Positions 56,011-64,000 of a stretch of 64,000 bases of DNA are shown here, in pieces (position 1 is the stretch's first letter; each line of letters opens with the position of its first letter). Where the stretch lies: positions 3,384,001 through 3,448,000 of the forward strand of contig NZ_CP017024.1 of assembly GCF_014522265.1 (NCBI RefSeq), read 5' to 3'. The notes below the pieces were generated by a model. That model did not search any database. It worked only from the letters and a program-made list of their open reading frames with translations, and was not told the DNA's origin. The translations under genes were made by a program, and so were the position numbers. The stretch is from Pseudomonas oryzihabitans (lineage in GTDB: Bacteria > Pseudomonadota > Gammaproteobacteria > Pseudomonadales > Pseudomonadaceae).

Positions 56011-56586
56011 TCAGATCGCGCTTTCCAGCGCCGCGGGATCGTTGAAGTTGGCCAGGCGGTCATCGTCTTCGGCGAAGTCCACGGCGGTCAGGCCCAGTGG
56101 CAGCAGGGCGCCTCGCGGACTGCGTTCGCCGTCCGCCCAGGCCTGGCGCAAGGCCGGCAACAGGCGCCGGGGCAGGGCGCTGAACAGCGGTTGCCAGTAG
56201 CCACCCTGACGCGCCATCACCGGGCCCGCGCTCGCCTGGGCCGCAGCGAGCAGCTGCAGGGCGAGGGCGGCATCTATTCGCGGTGCATCGCAGGGCAGCA
56301 GCAGCACCCAGTCATGCCGCGCCACGGCGAGTCCGGCGAGGATGCCGGCCAGGGGACCGGGAAAGTCCGGTTGCTCATCGGCCACCAGCTGGTCGGCCCA
56401 CAGGGCATAACGCGGCGCATTGCGGTTGCAGGAGATCACCAGATCATCGGTCAGTGCCCGCACCGCAGCCTGCACCTGGGCCACCAGCGGCTGGCCCTGC
56501 CATTCCACCAGGCCCTTGTCGCGCCCACCCATGCGCTGACCGCGACCGCCGGCCAGAATGAGGATGGAGGAGGGGAGCAGTGGCAT
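56011..56586 (-). CDS. mobA: Molybdenum cofactor guanylyltransferase
   Basis: The 191-residue enzyme has the nucleotidyltransferase opening SILILAGGRGQRMGGRDKG near residues 7-25, followed by VEWQGQPLVAQV, and DLVISCNRN and LLLPCDAPRID with the metal-binding aspartate. It transfers GMP to molybdopterin-Mo to form the bis-MGD cofactor. moaB and moeA are encoded 0.9 kb away in the opposite direction, so the molybdenum genes are grouped but not in one operon. Confidence 0.93.
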   Translation of the reverse strand: MPLLPSSILILAGGRGQRMGGRDKGLVEWQGQPLVAQVQAAVRALTDDLVISCNRNAPRYALWADQLVADEQPDFPGPLAGILAGLAVARHDWVLLLPCDAPRIDAALALQLLAAAQASAGPVMARQGGYWQPLFSALPRRLLPALRQAWADGERSPRGALLPLGLTAVDFAEDDDRLANFNDPAALESAI

Positions 56587-56791
56587 GCAGGAGGCCTCGG
56601 GCTTGCGGACGCGGGAAACGGGTGGCCATCCTAGCCCGGTTTCACCGCTGGCGGCTGACCAGAGCGGGCTTTATCCGGGCGGGACGGCTGGGCTAGACTC
56701 GAGCGCGTCCCGTGCAAAGGGGCGTGCTAGACACCTTTGATCCCTGCCGCGCGGTGGCGGGGAGTCCCTGCCCAGAAGGAGTTTGCAAACG

Positions 56792-57283
56792 ATGAAGACG
56801 ATGCTGCTTTCCGCTTTGGCCCTGGCTGCCTTGCCCGCCTTTGGCACCGGCGGTGGTGAACCCCCTGCGATCAAGGTCACCTTTGGCCAGCCGACCGTCC
56901 GGCAGAAGCTGTTCTACGAGAAGCTCTACGAGAAGAAGCCCTATCCCGACGCCACCCTCTATTACTACAGCAATGGCGTCTACAAGATCATCTCGCCCGG
57001 CGAAGAGCACTATGGCGTCTACGTGGTGCACGGCAAGCTGACCGACGACAAGTACCAGGTGGATTTCATCTCCCTGCCTTCCGCGGACTGGGGCGGCAAG
57101 ACGGCCCGGCATTTCCTCACGTTCGATCGCAAGGCCGGCACCTTCACCCAGCAGGCGACCTGGGAGGAGGACCCGAACATCGCTCCGCAATACGGTCGCT
57201 TCAGTCAGGATGCCAACGACATCGCCGACCCGCGTCCCATCAAGTGGGAGACTCACGCCGAAGGCGAGCAACGCCAGCGCTAG
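56792..57283 (+). CDS. Exported protein of unknown function
   Basis: The 163-residue product starts with a Sec signal peptide (KTMLLSALALAALPAFG) after AGAAGGAG. The mature part is rich in Tyr, Lys and Asp (KLFYEKLYEKKPYPDATLYYY and SNGVYKIISPGEEHYGVYVVHG), which suggests a beta-rich periplasmic protein. I do not recognise a family. It lies between mobA and moaB, in the direction of moaB but separated by 233 bases with no gene. Confidence 0.65.
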   Translation: MKTMLLSALALAALPAFGTGGGEPPAIKVTFGQPTVRQKLFYEKLYEKKPYPDATLYYYSNGVYKIISPGEEHYGVYVVHGKLTDDKYQVDFISLPSADWGGKTARHFLTFDRKAGTFTQQATWEEDPNIAPQYGRFSQDANDIADPRPIKWETHAEGEQRQR

Positions 57284-57516
57284 GTCACGCCAGCGGCGCC
57301 CTCTCGGTTGAAGGGGCGTCGGCTTTTCCTCTAGGCTGTGACGATGCAGCCTTCGCGGACCTTCACCTCGACCAAGGTCGACAGCGACCCTCACTGTCGG
57401 AGCGGCCACCTTCCGGTCGCTGCCAGTCCCATGCTCACTCCATTCGGGAAACCCGCTGCCCGTCCAGCGGTCTTCCGCTGCACCCTTTCCTTCGCACTCT
57501 TCGGAAGTCCAACCAG

Positions 57517-58056
57517 ATGAGCCACAAAGCCGAGGCGGTTTTCGTACCGCTGAACATCGCTGTCCTGACGGTCAGTGACACCCGCACCTTCGAGACCGAT
57601 ACCTCGGGTCAGCTGTTCGTCGACCGCCTGGAGGCCGCCGGTCACTTCCTCGCCGACCGCGTGCTGCTCAAGGATGACCTCTACAAGATCCGCGCCCAGG
57701 TCGCCCACTGGATCGCCGAAGACCAGGTGCAGGTGGTGCTGATCACCGGGGGCACCGGCTTCACCGGTCGCGATAGCACCCCGGAGGCCGTCGCCTGCCT
57801 GCTGGACAAGCAGGTGGATGGTTTCGGCGAACTGTTCCGCCAGATCTCCGTGGCCGACATCGGCACCTCCACCGTGCAGTCCCGGGCGCTGGCCGGCCTC
57901 GCCAATGGCACCCTGGTCTGCTGCCTGCCGGGTTCGACCAACGCCTGCCGTACCGCCTGGGACGGCATCCTCGCCGAGCAGCTGGACAATCGTCATCGCC
58001 CCTGCAACTTTGTGCCGCATCTCAAGCAGGCCGAGCCCTGCGGGCCGCGCGGATGA
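57517..58056 (+). CDS. moaB: Molybdopterin adenylyltransferase-type protein MoaB
   Basis: The 179-residue protein has the MoaB/MogA fold signature VLITGGTGFTGRDSTPEAV, and LNIAVLTVSDTRTFETDTSG near the start. These bind molybdopterin and ATP to adenylate the cofactor before Mo insertion; in many bacteria MoaB-type proteins take MogA's role. Its stop overlaps the moeA start (ATGA at 58053-58056), so the two are co-translated. Confidence 0.92.
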   Translation: MSHKAEAVFVPLNIAVLTVSDTRTFETDTSGQLFVDRLEAAGHFLADRVLLKDDLYKIRAQVAHWIAEDQVQVVLITGGTGFTGRDSTPEAVACLLDKQVDGFGELFRQISVADIGTSTVQSRALAGLANGTLVCCLPGSTNACRTAWDGILAEQLDNRHRPCNFVPHLKQAEPCGPRG

Positions 58057-59249
58057 GCCTGCTGGCGCTGGAAGAGGCCCTGGCCCGGCTGCTCGCCCTG
58101 GCGGCCGAAGACGGTCCCTTGCCCCATGAGCAGGTGGCCTTGGAAAACGCCGACGGGCGCATCCTGGCCGCGCCCCTGGTAGCCGACCTGGATCTCCCGC
58201 CGTGGGACAACAGTGCCATGGACGGCTATGCCCTGCGCCTGGACGACTGGCAGGGCGAGCCGCTGCGGGTCTCCCAGCGCATCTTCGCCGGCCAGGCACC
58301 GGCGCCCCTGGAGCCGGGCACCTGTGCGCGCATCTTCACCGGCGCGCCCGTTCCGGCGGGTGCCGACTGCGTGGAGATGCAGGAGAACACCGAGGTGCTG
58401 GATGACGGTCGGGTGCGCTTCGTCGAGCAGCTGCGACCGGGGCGCAACATCCGTCGCCGCGGCAACGAAGTCCGGGTGGGTGACGAGGTGCTGTCGGCCG
58501 GCACTGCCCTGGGTCCGGCGGAGCTGGGGGTCGCCGCGTCCCTCGGGCGTGCCCGGCTGAACGTCTTTCGCCGCCTCAAGGTCGCGGTGCTGTCCACCGG
58601 CGATGAACTCGTGGCGCCCGGACAGCCGCTCGGTCCGGGGCAGATCTACAACAGCAATCGCGCCCTGCTCATCAGCTGGCTGCGGCGGCTGGGTTGCGAG
58701 GTGTCGGACCAGGGCATCCTGCCGGATGATCTCGCCGAGACGCGCAGGCGGCTGGGCGCGCTGCAGGCCGATCTGATCCTCTCTACGGGCGGTGTCTCCG
58801 TGGGTGAGGCCGACTATCTGGGCCAGGCCCTGCGCGAAGAAGGCGAGCTGACCCTGTGGAAGCTGGCGCTCAAGCCAGGCAAGCCGTTCACCTGCGGACG
58901 CTTTCGTGGCATTCCGCTGATCGGCCTGCCGGGCAATCCGGCGTCCACCCTGGTGACCTTCGGCCTGCTGGCACGGCCCTATCTGCTGCGCCGGGCCGGC
59001 AAGATCGACGTGGCACCGCTGAGCGTCGAGGTGCCGGCGGGGTTCGACTGGCCGCGTGCCGGTGCGCGCCGCGAATACCAGCGGGCGCGGCTGGAAGATG
59101 GCCGGGCGGTACCCCATCGCAACCAGGGCTCCAATGTGCTGCAGACGGCGGCCTGGGCCCATGGCCTGGTGGAGATCCGTGAGGATCGTACCTTCGCCGT
59201 CGATGATCCGGTGCGCTTCATCCCGTTGGCCGAATTGCTCAAGGCCTAG
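58053..59249 (+). CDS. moeA: Molybdopterin molybdotransferase
   Basis: The 398-residue enzyme has the MoeA opening DLDLPPWDNSAMDGYALRL, FTGAPVPAGADCVEMQE, LSTGDELV with YNSNRALL in the molybdopterin-binding domain, LSTGGVSVGEADY and GLPGNPASTLVTF in the C-terminal part. It inserts molybdate into adenylated molybdopterin. Length is standard. It follows moaB in an overlapping pair. Confidence 0.94.
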   Translation: MSLLALEEALARLLALAAEDGPLPHEQVALENADGRILAAPLVADLDLPPWDNSAMDGYALRLDDWQGEPLRVSQRIFAGQAPAPLEPGTCARIFTGAPVPAGADCVEMQENTEVLDDGRVRFVEQLRPGRNIRRRGNEVRVGDEVLSAGTALGPAELGVAASLGRARLNVFRRLKVAVLSTGDELVAPGQPLGPGQIYNSNRALLISWLRRLGCEVSDQGILPDDLAETRRRLGALQADLILSTGGVSVGEADYLGQALREEGELTLWKLALKPGKPFTCGRFRGIPLIGLPGNPASTLVTFGLLARPYLLRRAGKIDVAPLSVEVPAGFDWPRAGARREYQRARLEDGRAVPHRNQGSNVLQTAAWAHGLVEIREDRTFAVDDPVRFIPLAELLKA

Positions 59250-59375
59250 CCAACCGGCAGTCAGGACTGAACGTGGCCGTTGGGCCACAGTCCTAGTCTC
59301 CAGATTCGCTCGCCGGGCGCTGCCCGGTACCTGGCGCGGCATCTCGCCGCGCAGAGCCAACCTTGGACGACAGAC

Positions 59376-60320
59376 ATGACGACGACAGGCACCCTGGCTG
59401 ACGCAGCCCTGGTCATTCTCAATGGCAAGGAAACCGGTAACGAGGACGTGCGGGAGGCCATTCTTGAACGGCGTGCCGCCGGTCATCGCATCGATGTACG
59501 GGTGACCTGGGAAGAAGACGATGCCGCGCGCTTCGTCGAGCAGGCGACCCGCGAAGGCTACGGCACCCTGGTGGCCGCTGGTGGCGACGGCACCCTGCGC
59601 GCCGTGGCCGAAGCCATGGCGCAGAATCACAGCCAGGCCCGCCTCGGCCTGCTGCCCTTGGGCACCGCCAACGACTTCGCCCGGGCGGCGGGTGTGCCGG
59701 TGGAGCCTGCGGCGGCCCTGGCGCTGCTGGATGGGCCGACCAGTGCCATCGACCTGATCGAGGCGGAAGGCCAGCTGTTCCTCAATATGGCCACCGGCGG
59801 CTTCGGCTCCCAGGTGACCGCCAACACCCCTGGCGAACTCAAGCGCCTGCTGGGTGGTGCGGCCTACTTCCTCACCGGCCTGACCCGTTTCGCCGAGGTG
59901 CATTCGGCCCATGGTCGCTTCCGCGGTCCCGGTTTCGAGTGGGAAGGCGAATTCCTCGCCCTGGGCATCGGCAACGGTCGTCAGGCCGGCGGTGGCCACG
60001 TGCTCTGTCCCACTGCCGTGGTCAACGATGGCCTGCTCGACGTGGGCATCCTGCCAGCGTCCCAGGATGTGCTCGGTACCCTGGGCGAATTCCTTAGCAA
60101 GGGCTTCAGCACCGAAGAGATGTTCATCCGCGCGCGCCTGCCCTGGGTGGAGCTGGAAGCCGCCGAAGGTCTGGACATGAACCTCGACGGTGAACCGGTC
60201 AAGCGAGACCGGGTGAGATTCGAGGTACGTCCGGGTATCCTGCAGGTCTGTCTACCGGTGGATTCGCCCCTGCTGGGCGCGACCGCCGGCTCCCTGGCCG
60301 AACCGGCGGCGACGTCCTAA
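59376..60320 (+). CDS. yegS: Lipid kinase YegS-like (diacylglycerol kinase catalytic domain)
   Basis: The 314-residue protein has the diacylglycerol/sphingosine kinase catalytic domain: ALVILNGKETGNEDVREAI, LVAAGGDGTLRAVAEAMAQ with the GGDGT nucleotide loop, LLPLGTANDFARAAGVP and MNLDGEPVKRDRVRFEVRPG near the end. YegS phosphorylates lipid substrates such as phosphatidylglycerol in vitro; the physiological substrate is open. The start at 59376 was chosen because the family aligns from LADAALVILNG. It is probably monocistronic. Confidence 0.9.
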   Translation: MTTTGTLADAALVILNGKETGNEDVREAILERRAAGHRIDVRVTWEEDDAARFVEQATREGYGTLVAAGGDGTLRAVAEAMAQNHSQARLGLLPLGTANDFARAAGVPVEPAAALALLDGPTSAIDLIEAEGQLFLNMATGGFGSQVTANTPGELKRLLGGAAYFLTGLTRFAEVHSAHGRFRGPGFEWEGEFLALGIGNGRQAGGGHVLCPTAVVNDGLLDVGILPASQDVLGTLGEFLSKGFSTEEMFIRARLPWVELEAAEGLDMNLDGEPVKRDRVRFEVRPGILQVCLPVDSPLLGATAGSLAEPAATS

Positions 60321-60326
60321 GAAGGT

Positions 60327-60470
60327 GTTCACGATCTCGCGAGCTAGAGTCAAACAAGGCGAAAAGGCCTGAGGAAGCGGAGTTTACGAGTTGTAAATGA
60401 GCATTCCGATGGGGCTGGCCCTCCAGGGCCTTTTCAACGCAGTTTGGCCGACGCGCAGCAGATCGTGAGC
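60327..60470. repeat. Palindromic MITE-like element, copy 2
   Basis: The ends are inverted repeats (TTCACGATCT at left, AGATCGTGAGC at right), GGCGAAAAGGCC pairs with GGCCTTTTCAACG further in, and the centre has the GAGGAAGCGGAGTTTACGAG and TAAATGAGCATTCCGA of copy 1 at 21537. It occupies the space between yegS and crtZ and stops 31 bases before the crtZ start. Confidence 0.8.
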
Positions 60471-60501
60471 AGCTTCTGATCAGGTGGCTGCGGAGGTTAC
60501 G

Positions 60502-61029
60502 TTGGAAATACTGATCAATGCGGGAATCGTGCTGGCCACCGTGGCGGGCATGGAAGCCTTCGCCTGGTGGTCGCACAAGTACATCATGCACGGCTGGGGA
60601 TGGGGCTGGCATGAGTCTCACCACCGCGCCCGGACGGGCTGGTTCGAGAAGAACGATCTCTATGCGGTCGTCTTCGCCGGCCTGGCCATCCTGCTGATCG
60701 CCCTGGGCAATGCCGGCTACTGGCGCCTGCAGTGGATAGGAGCCGGCATGACCCTCTACGGCCTGCTGTACTTCATCGCCCACGATGGCCTGGTGCATCA
60801 GCGCTGGCCCTTCCGCTACATCCCGCGCACCGGCTATCTGAAACGGCTCTATCAGGCGCATCGCATGCACCATGCGGTGGACGGCAAGGACGGCTGCGTG
60901 TCCTTCGGTTTCCTGTTGGCACCGACCACCCAGCAGCTCAAGCAGCAGTTGCGCGAGATACACGGCGGCGCCCTGGATTCCTCACGCGAACGCAAGGCCC
61001 GGGATCAGGCACCGGAAGAAGTGGACTAG
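60502..61029 (+). CDS. crtZ: Beta-carotene 3-hydroxylase
   Basis: The start is a TTG at 60502, seven bases after GGAGG, giving 175 residues, the usual CrtZ length; an in-frame GTG at 60484 has no ribosome site. The di-iron histidines are complete: HKYIMH, HESHH, HDGLVH and HRMHH. The membrane protein hydroxylates beta-ionone rings of beta-carotene to zeaxanthin. It is convergent with the crtI-crtB operon, with one gene between, the arrangement of Pantoea-type crtEXYIB/crtZ clusters. Other cluster genes (crtE, crtX, crtY) would lie past the right edge. Confidence 0.92.
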   Translation: MEILINAGIVLATVAGMEAFAWWSHKYIMHGWGWGWHESHHRARTGWFEKNDLYAVVFAGLAILLIALGNAGYWRLQWIGAGMTLYGLLYFIAHDGLVHQRWPFRYIPRTGYLKRLYQAHRMHHAVDGKDGCVSFGFLLAPTTQQLKQQLREIHGGALDSSRERKARDQAPEEVD

Positions 61030-61068
61030 GCGGGAGCGGAAGCGCCTCCAAGGAGGCGCTAGACGGGA

Positions 61069-61602
61069 TCAGGCGATAGCGGGAGTGTCGTCGTAGGCAG
61101 CGAACAGTGAATGAGCGTACTGGCTGCGCTCGCTCTCGTTGCGCAGCAGATCGATGAACTCCTTGGCCGGCGGGTTCAGGGTGCCCGCTTCGGCGGCGGT
61201 GACCACCTGGGCCTGTTCACCAGCCGCCAGTTCGGCGAAACCGGCACCCAGCCGCTCGGTGCAGTAGCTGTTCACCACGGCCAGGCCGTCACGCAGCAGA
61301 TCGCGCAGATTGGCACCCTGCTGGACCTGGGCCTGCTCGTCGAAGGGATCGACGATGTTGGAACGGTCGCCGTGGGCGTAGGGAGTCAGCATGTGGCGAT
61401 CGATGAATTCGGGCAGGCGGGTATCGGCCTGTTCGCTATCGGCCTGCAGGTGCGCGCAAAGGGCGACCAGGGTACGCCACTGGATGGCGTTGAAGAATTC
61501 GGGCTTGTAACCGGACTGCGCGTTAGCGGAAAGGCCAAGGGCAAGTAGTGACGAGGAGGCAGCGAAGCGATCGTGTGAAACAGCCGTTTCCGTTTTGTGC
61601 AT
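61069..61602 (-). CDS. Exported protein, possibly gluconate 2-dehydrogenase subunit 3-like
   Basis: The 177-residue product has a weak signal-like region (FAASSSLLALGLSANAQS) and a helical body, EFFNAIQWRTLVALCAHLQADSEQADTRLPEFIDRHML. This resembles the small gluconate 2-dehydrogenase subunit 3 family, but no partner GMC or cytochrome subunit is nearby in the window, so the call is tentative. The ATG at 61602 was used. It lies between crtZ and crtB, which are on opposite strands, and shares the minus strand with crtB, whose gene ends 172 bases upstream. Confidence 0.5.
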   Translation of the reverse strand: MHKTETAVSHDRFAASSSLLALGLSANAQSGYKPEFFNAIQWRTLVALCAHLQADSEQADTRLPEFIDRHMLTPYAHGDRSNIVDPFDEQAQVQQGANLRDLLRDGLAVVNSYCTERLGAGFAELAAGEQAQVVTAAEAGTLNPPAKEFIDLLRNESERSQYAHSLFAAYDDTPAIA

Positions 61603-61774
61603 GTGCAAATCCCATACTCGTAGGCTGACTACCGGATGCAGCGCTCTGGCTCAGACATCCATCCATCCGCGGCCCGCGAGGGGTCGCTTTAATCCGACCC
61701 GTTTATCGCATAAAAGTTTGCTGTTGGGCATCCCCGAGATGCACGCAAATGTGACCGGGGCGCGATCACTGGCG

Positions 61775-62710
61775 TCAGCGCCGCGGTCGGGTCCAGAGCT
61801 CGGTCGGGCGTGGCTCGTCGCGCTGGTGACGGGAGAGCATGGCGCGCGCGGCGCCGCGGCAGACCAGGCGCAGCTTGTCGGCAGTGCTGGTGCTGACGCG
61901 CTTGTCCCAGGCATGGCTGCCCAGTTGCAGCACCTGGACGCCGATCTCGCGGTAGACGCCACGGGCGGTGGCGATGGCCCAGGCCGAGCGCAGGGGCAGG
62001 GCGGCGATGCCCTGGCGTGCCGAGTCATAGTAGGGCTCGGCCAGGCGCACCAGCCGCTCGGCCAGTTGGGCGACCGCTTCGCGATGGCGCGGCTCCGCCA
62101 GTTCACCCGCCGGCACGCCGACTTCGTCGAGCCACAGGCGTGGCAGGTAGATGCGCCCGATACGGGCGTCCTCGACGATGTCGCGGGCGATGTTGGTGAG
62201 CTGGAAGGCCATGCCCAGGTCGCAGGCGCGATCCAGGGTTTCCTCGTCTTCGGCGCCCATGATGCGCGCCATCATCACCCCGACCACCCCGGCGACGTGG
62301 TAGCAGTACTCCAGGGTGTCTTCGAGTTCCACATAGATGCGTTCCTCGACATCCATGCGAAAGCCGGCGAGGTGATCCAGCGGCAGCGCCAGGGGAATGC
62401 CATGGCGCCTGACCACCCGCTGGAAGGCGGCGAAGGCCGGATCCTGCAGCGGCTCATCGCCGTAGGCGGCGCGGGTCAGGCGTTCCAGTTCGGCCAGGCG
62501 TTCGCGCCCGGCGCGGCGATCGCCGTCGACCTGGCCATGGCCCAGTTCCTGGCCATCGATGACGTCGTCGCAATGGCGGCACCAGGCATAGAGCAGCACG
62601 GCGCTCTCGCGGGTCTCGGGAGCGAACAGCTTGGCGGCTGCGGCAAAGCTCTTGGAACCGACGGCGATGCTCTGCTCGGCGTGGTCGACGACATCATGGG
62701 TGGCTGGCAT
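61775..62710 (-). CDS. crtB: 15-cis-phytoene synthase
   Basis: The 311-residue enzyme has the trans-isoprenyl synthase aspartate motifs CRHCDDVIDGQ near residue 40 and LTNIARDIVEDARIGRIYLP near 160, binding Mg-diphosphate. It joins two geranylgeranyl diphosphates to phytoene, the first committed carotenoid step. It follows crtI by two bases, in an operon read leftward. Length is standard for bacterial CrtB. Confidence 0.94.
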   Translation of the reverse strand: MPATHDVVDHAEQSIAVGSKSFAAAAKLFAPETRESAVLLYAWCRHCDDVIDGQELGHGQVDGDRRAGRERLAELERLTRAAYGDEPLQDPAFAAFQRVVRRHGIPLALPLDHLAGFRMDVEERIYVELEDTLEYCYHVAGVVGVMMARIMGAEDEETLDRACDLGMAFQLTNIARDIVEDARIGRIYLPRLWLDEVGVPAGELAEPRHREAVAQLAERLVRLAEPYYDSARQGIAALPLRSAWAIATARGVYREIGVQVLQLGSHAWDKRVSTSTADKLRLVCRGAARAMLSRHQRDEPRPTELWTRPRR

Positions 62711-62712
62711 GG

Positions 62713-64000
62713 CTAACCGTGCTCCTCGAGGATGACGCTGGCCGTGGCCTTGGCCGAGCCGACCACGCCCGGGACGCCGGCCCCGGGATGGGTGCCCGCG
62801 CCGACCAGGTAGAGGTTGGGGATGACACTATCGCGATTGTGCGGCCGGAACCAGGCGCTCTGGGTGAGGATGGGCTCCAGGGAGAAGGCCGAGCCAAGGT
62901 GGGCATTGAGCTCCTGGCGGAAATCGGCCGGGGTGAAGATGCGCGAGGTGACCAGATGCTCGCGCAGGCCGGGCATGTAGCGCTCTTCCAGGTAGGCGAG
63001 GATCTTGTCGCGCAGGCGCGGACCTTCCACGCTCCAGTCGACGTCGGCATTGCCCAGGTGCGGCACCGGCGCCAGCACGTAGTGAGAACTGTGCCCGGGC
63101 GGTGCCAGCGACGGATCGGTGACGCAGGGCGAGTGCAGGTAGAGCGAGAAGTCGTCCGGTACGCCCGGGCCCTTGAACAGTTCGTCGATCAGGCCGCGAT
63201 AGCGCTGGCCGAAGCAGACCATGTGGTGTTCGAGCCCCACCGGCGGCTGGCTCAGGCCGAAGTGGATGACGAACAGCGACATGCTGTGTCGCTTGCGCTT
63301 GAGGCGGTTGCTCTCGACCACGCCATGGGTGTGGTGACCGAGCAGCTTGCGATAGGTATGCACCACGTCGGCGTTGGAGGCCACCAGGTCCGCCTCGAGC
63401 TGACTGCCATCGGCCAGGCAGACGCCGGTGGCCCTATTGCCTTCGGTGAGGATGCGCTCCACCGGCGTGTTCAGGCGCACTTCGCCGCCGAGGTCGGTAA
63501 AGAGCTTCAGCAGGCCCAGGACCAGCTGATGGGTGCCACCCTTGGCGAACCAGACGCCCCACTTGCGCTCCAGCGCATGGATCAGCGCATAGATCGAGGA
63601 GGTGGCGAAGGGATTGCCGCCCACCAGCAGGGTGTGGAAGGACAGCGTCTGGCGCAGCTTCTCGCTCTTCACGAAGCGCGACACCTGGGTGTAGACGCTG
63701 CGCCAGGCCGTAAGCTTGGCCAGCTTGGGACCCGCGGCGAGCATGTCGCCGACCTTGAGGAAGGGCTTGGCGCCGAGACGGATGTAGCCTTCTTCGAACA
63801 CCGCCTGGGAATAGGCCAGGAAGCGCTGGTAGCCGGCCACGTCGTCCGGCTCCAGGGCGCGGATCTGCTCGTCCAGCCGGGCCTGGTCGTTGACGTAGTC
63901 GAAGCGGGTGCCGTCTTCCCAGCACAGCTGGTAGAAGGGGCTGACCGGCAAGAGCTCCACATAGTCGCTCATCTGCCGGCCGCTCAGGGCGAACAGCTCT
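62713..64000 (-). CDS. crtI: Phytoene desaturase, N-terminus beyond the window
   Basis: About 429 residues are visible, ending at 62713; the N-terminal FAD-binding Rossmann motif is missing because the gene runs off the right edge. The visible part has SFHTLLVGGNPFATSSIYALIHALERKWGVWFAKGGTHQLV by position near 110-150 from the edge, and the C-terminal FAD motif NLYLVGAGTHPGAGVPGVVGSAKATA. CrtI oxidises phytoene to lycopene in several steps. It is read with crtB. Confidence 0.93.
   Translation of the reverse strand, partial: ELFALSGRQMSDYVELLPVSPFYQLCWEDGTRFDYVNDQARLDEQIRALEPDDVAGYQRFLAYSQAVFEEGYIRLGAKPFLKVGDMLAAGPKLAKLTAWRSVYTQVSRFVKSEKLRQTLSFHTLLVGGNPFATSSIYALIHALERKWGVWFAKGGTHQLVLGLLKLFTDLGGEVRLNTPVERILTEGNRATGVCLADGSQLEADLVASNADVVHTYRKLLGHHTHGVVESNRLKRKRHSMSLFVIHFGLSQPPVGLEHHMVCFGQRYRGLIDELFKGPGVPDDFSLYLHSPCVTDPSLAPPGHSSHYVLAPVPHLGNADVDWSVEGPRLRDKILAYLEERYMPGLREHLVTSRIFTPADFRQELNAHLGSAFSLEPILTQSAWFRPHNRDSVIPNLYLVGAGTHPGAGVPGVVGSAKATASVILEEHG

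Overview
The window is high-GC DNA with dense, short-spaced operons, typical of Pseudomonas. A lexA-controlled imuA-imuB-dnaE2 cassette, a two-domain KaiC-like ATPase, a LOV histidine kinase, several sigma-54 activators and a carotenoid cluster (crtI-crtB with crtZ convergent) point to a yellow-pigmented member, most likely the P. oryzihabitans/psychrotolerans group. The species call is inferred from gene content; no database search was possible.

Layout. 1-221: tail of a feruloyl-CoA synthase-like gene. 656-8171: a catabolic cluster (SMP-30 lactonase-like protein, two related MFS carriers, HMG-aldolase/RraA-like protein, D-2-hydroxyacid dehydrogenase, Tat-exported amidohydrolase) with an IclR regulator and three matching IclR-type operator candidates. 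8245-8752: a 118-119 bp tandem array. 9103-14872: a MarR regulator and an aromatic-alcohol module: XylR/DmpR-type activator, divergent sigma-54 promoter, aromatic aldehyde dehydrogenase, CalA-like coniferyl alcohol dehydrogenase and a MetA-pathway outer-membrane protein. 15738-20902: SOS mutagenesis operon. 21005-29423: HU, YkgJ, LysR/DoxX/YgiD, Yip1, HpxO urate hydroxylase, an orphan betaine-type binding protein, a PhnD-like protein and a metallo-beta-lactamase-fold enzyme. 29708-32332: a betaine-type ABC transporter operon. 32444-33553: TerC and a small protein. 33610-42578: 3-hydroxybutyrate/acetoacetate utilisation with a sigma-54 promoter and its activator. 42777-45294: codB-codA. 45871-52442: acetyltransferase and a signalling island (KaiC-like ATPase, two hybrid kinases, one with a LOV domain, and a single-domain receiver). 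53256-55603: LysE exporter, a MerR/CDF metal cassette between 48-bp direct repeats, and tRNA-Pro. 55680-60320: lipoprotein, mobA, moaB-moeA, lipid kinase. 60502-64000: crtZ, an exported protein, crtB and a truncated crtI.

How it works together. The left 15 kb looks devoted to plant-derived aromatics and acids: aromatic alcohol to aldehyde to acid, then CoA activation. The middle handles ketone bodies, betaine-like solutes and nucleobases as carbon and nitrogen sources. The right side senses light and makes photoprotective carotenoids.

Caution on the sequence. Four genes carry five frameshifts, each repaired by adding one base to a G/C run. That uniform pattern suggests homopolymer miscounts rather than real gene decay. 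Intergenic DNA is rich in repeats: two tandem arrays, three REP-type inverted pairs, a GTTGGGCTTCG family, and two copies of a roughly 145-bp palindromic element.
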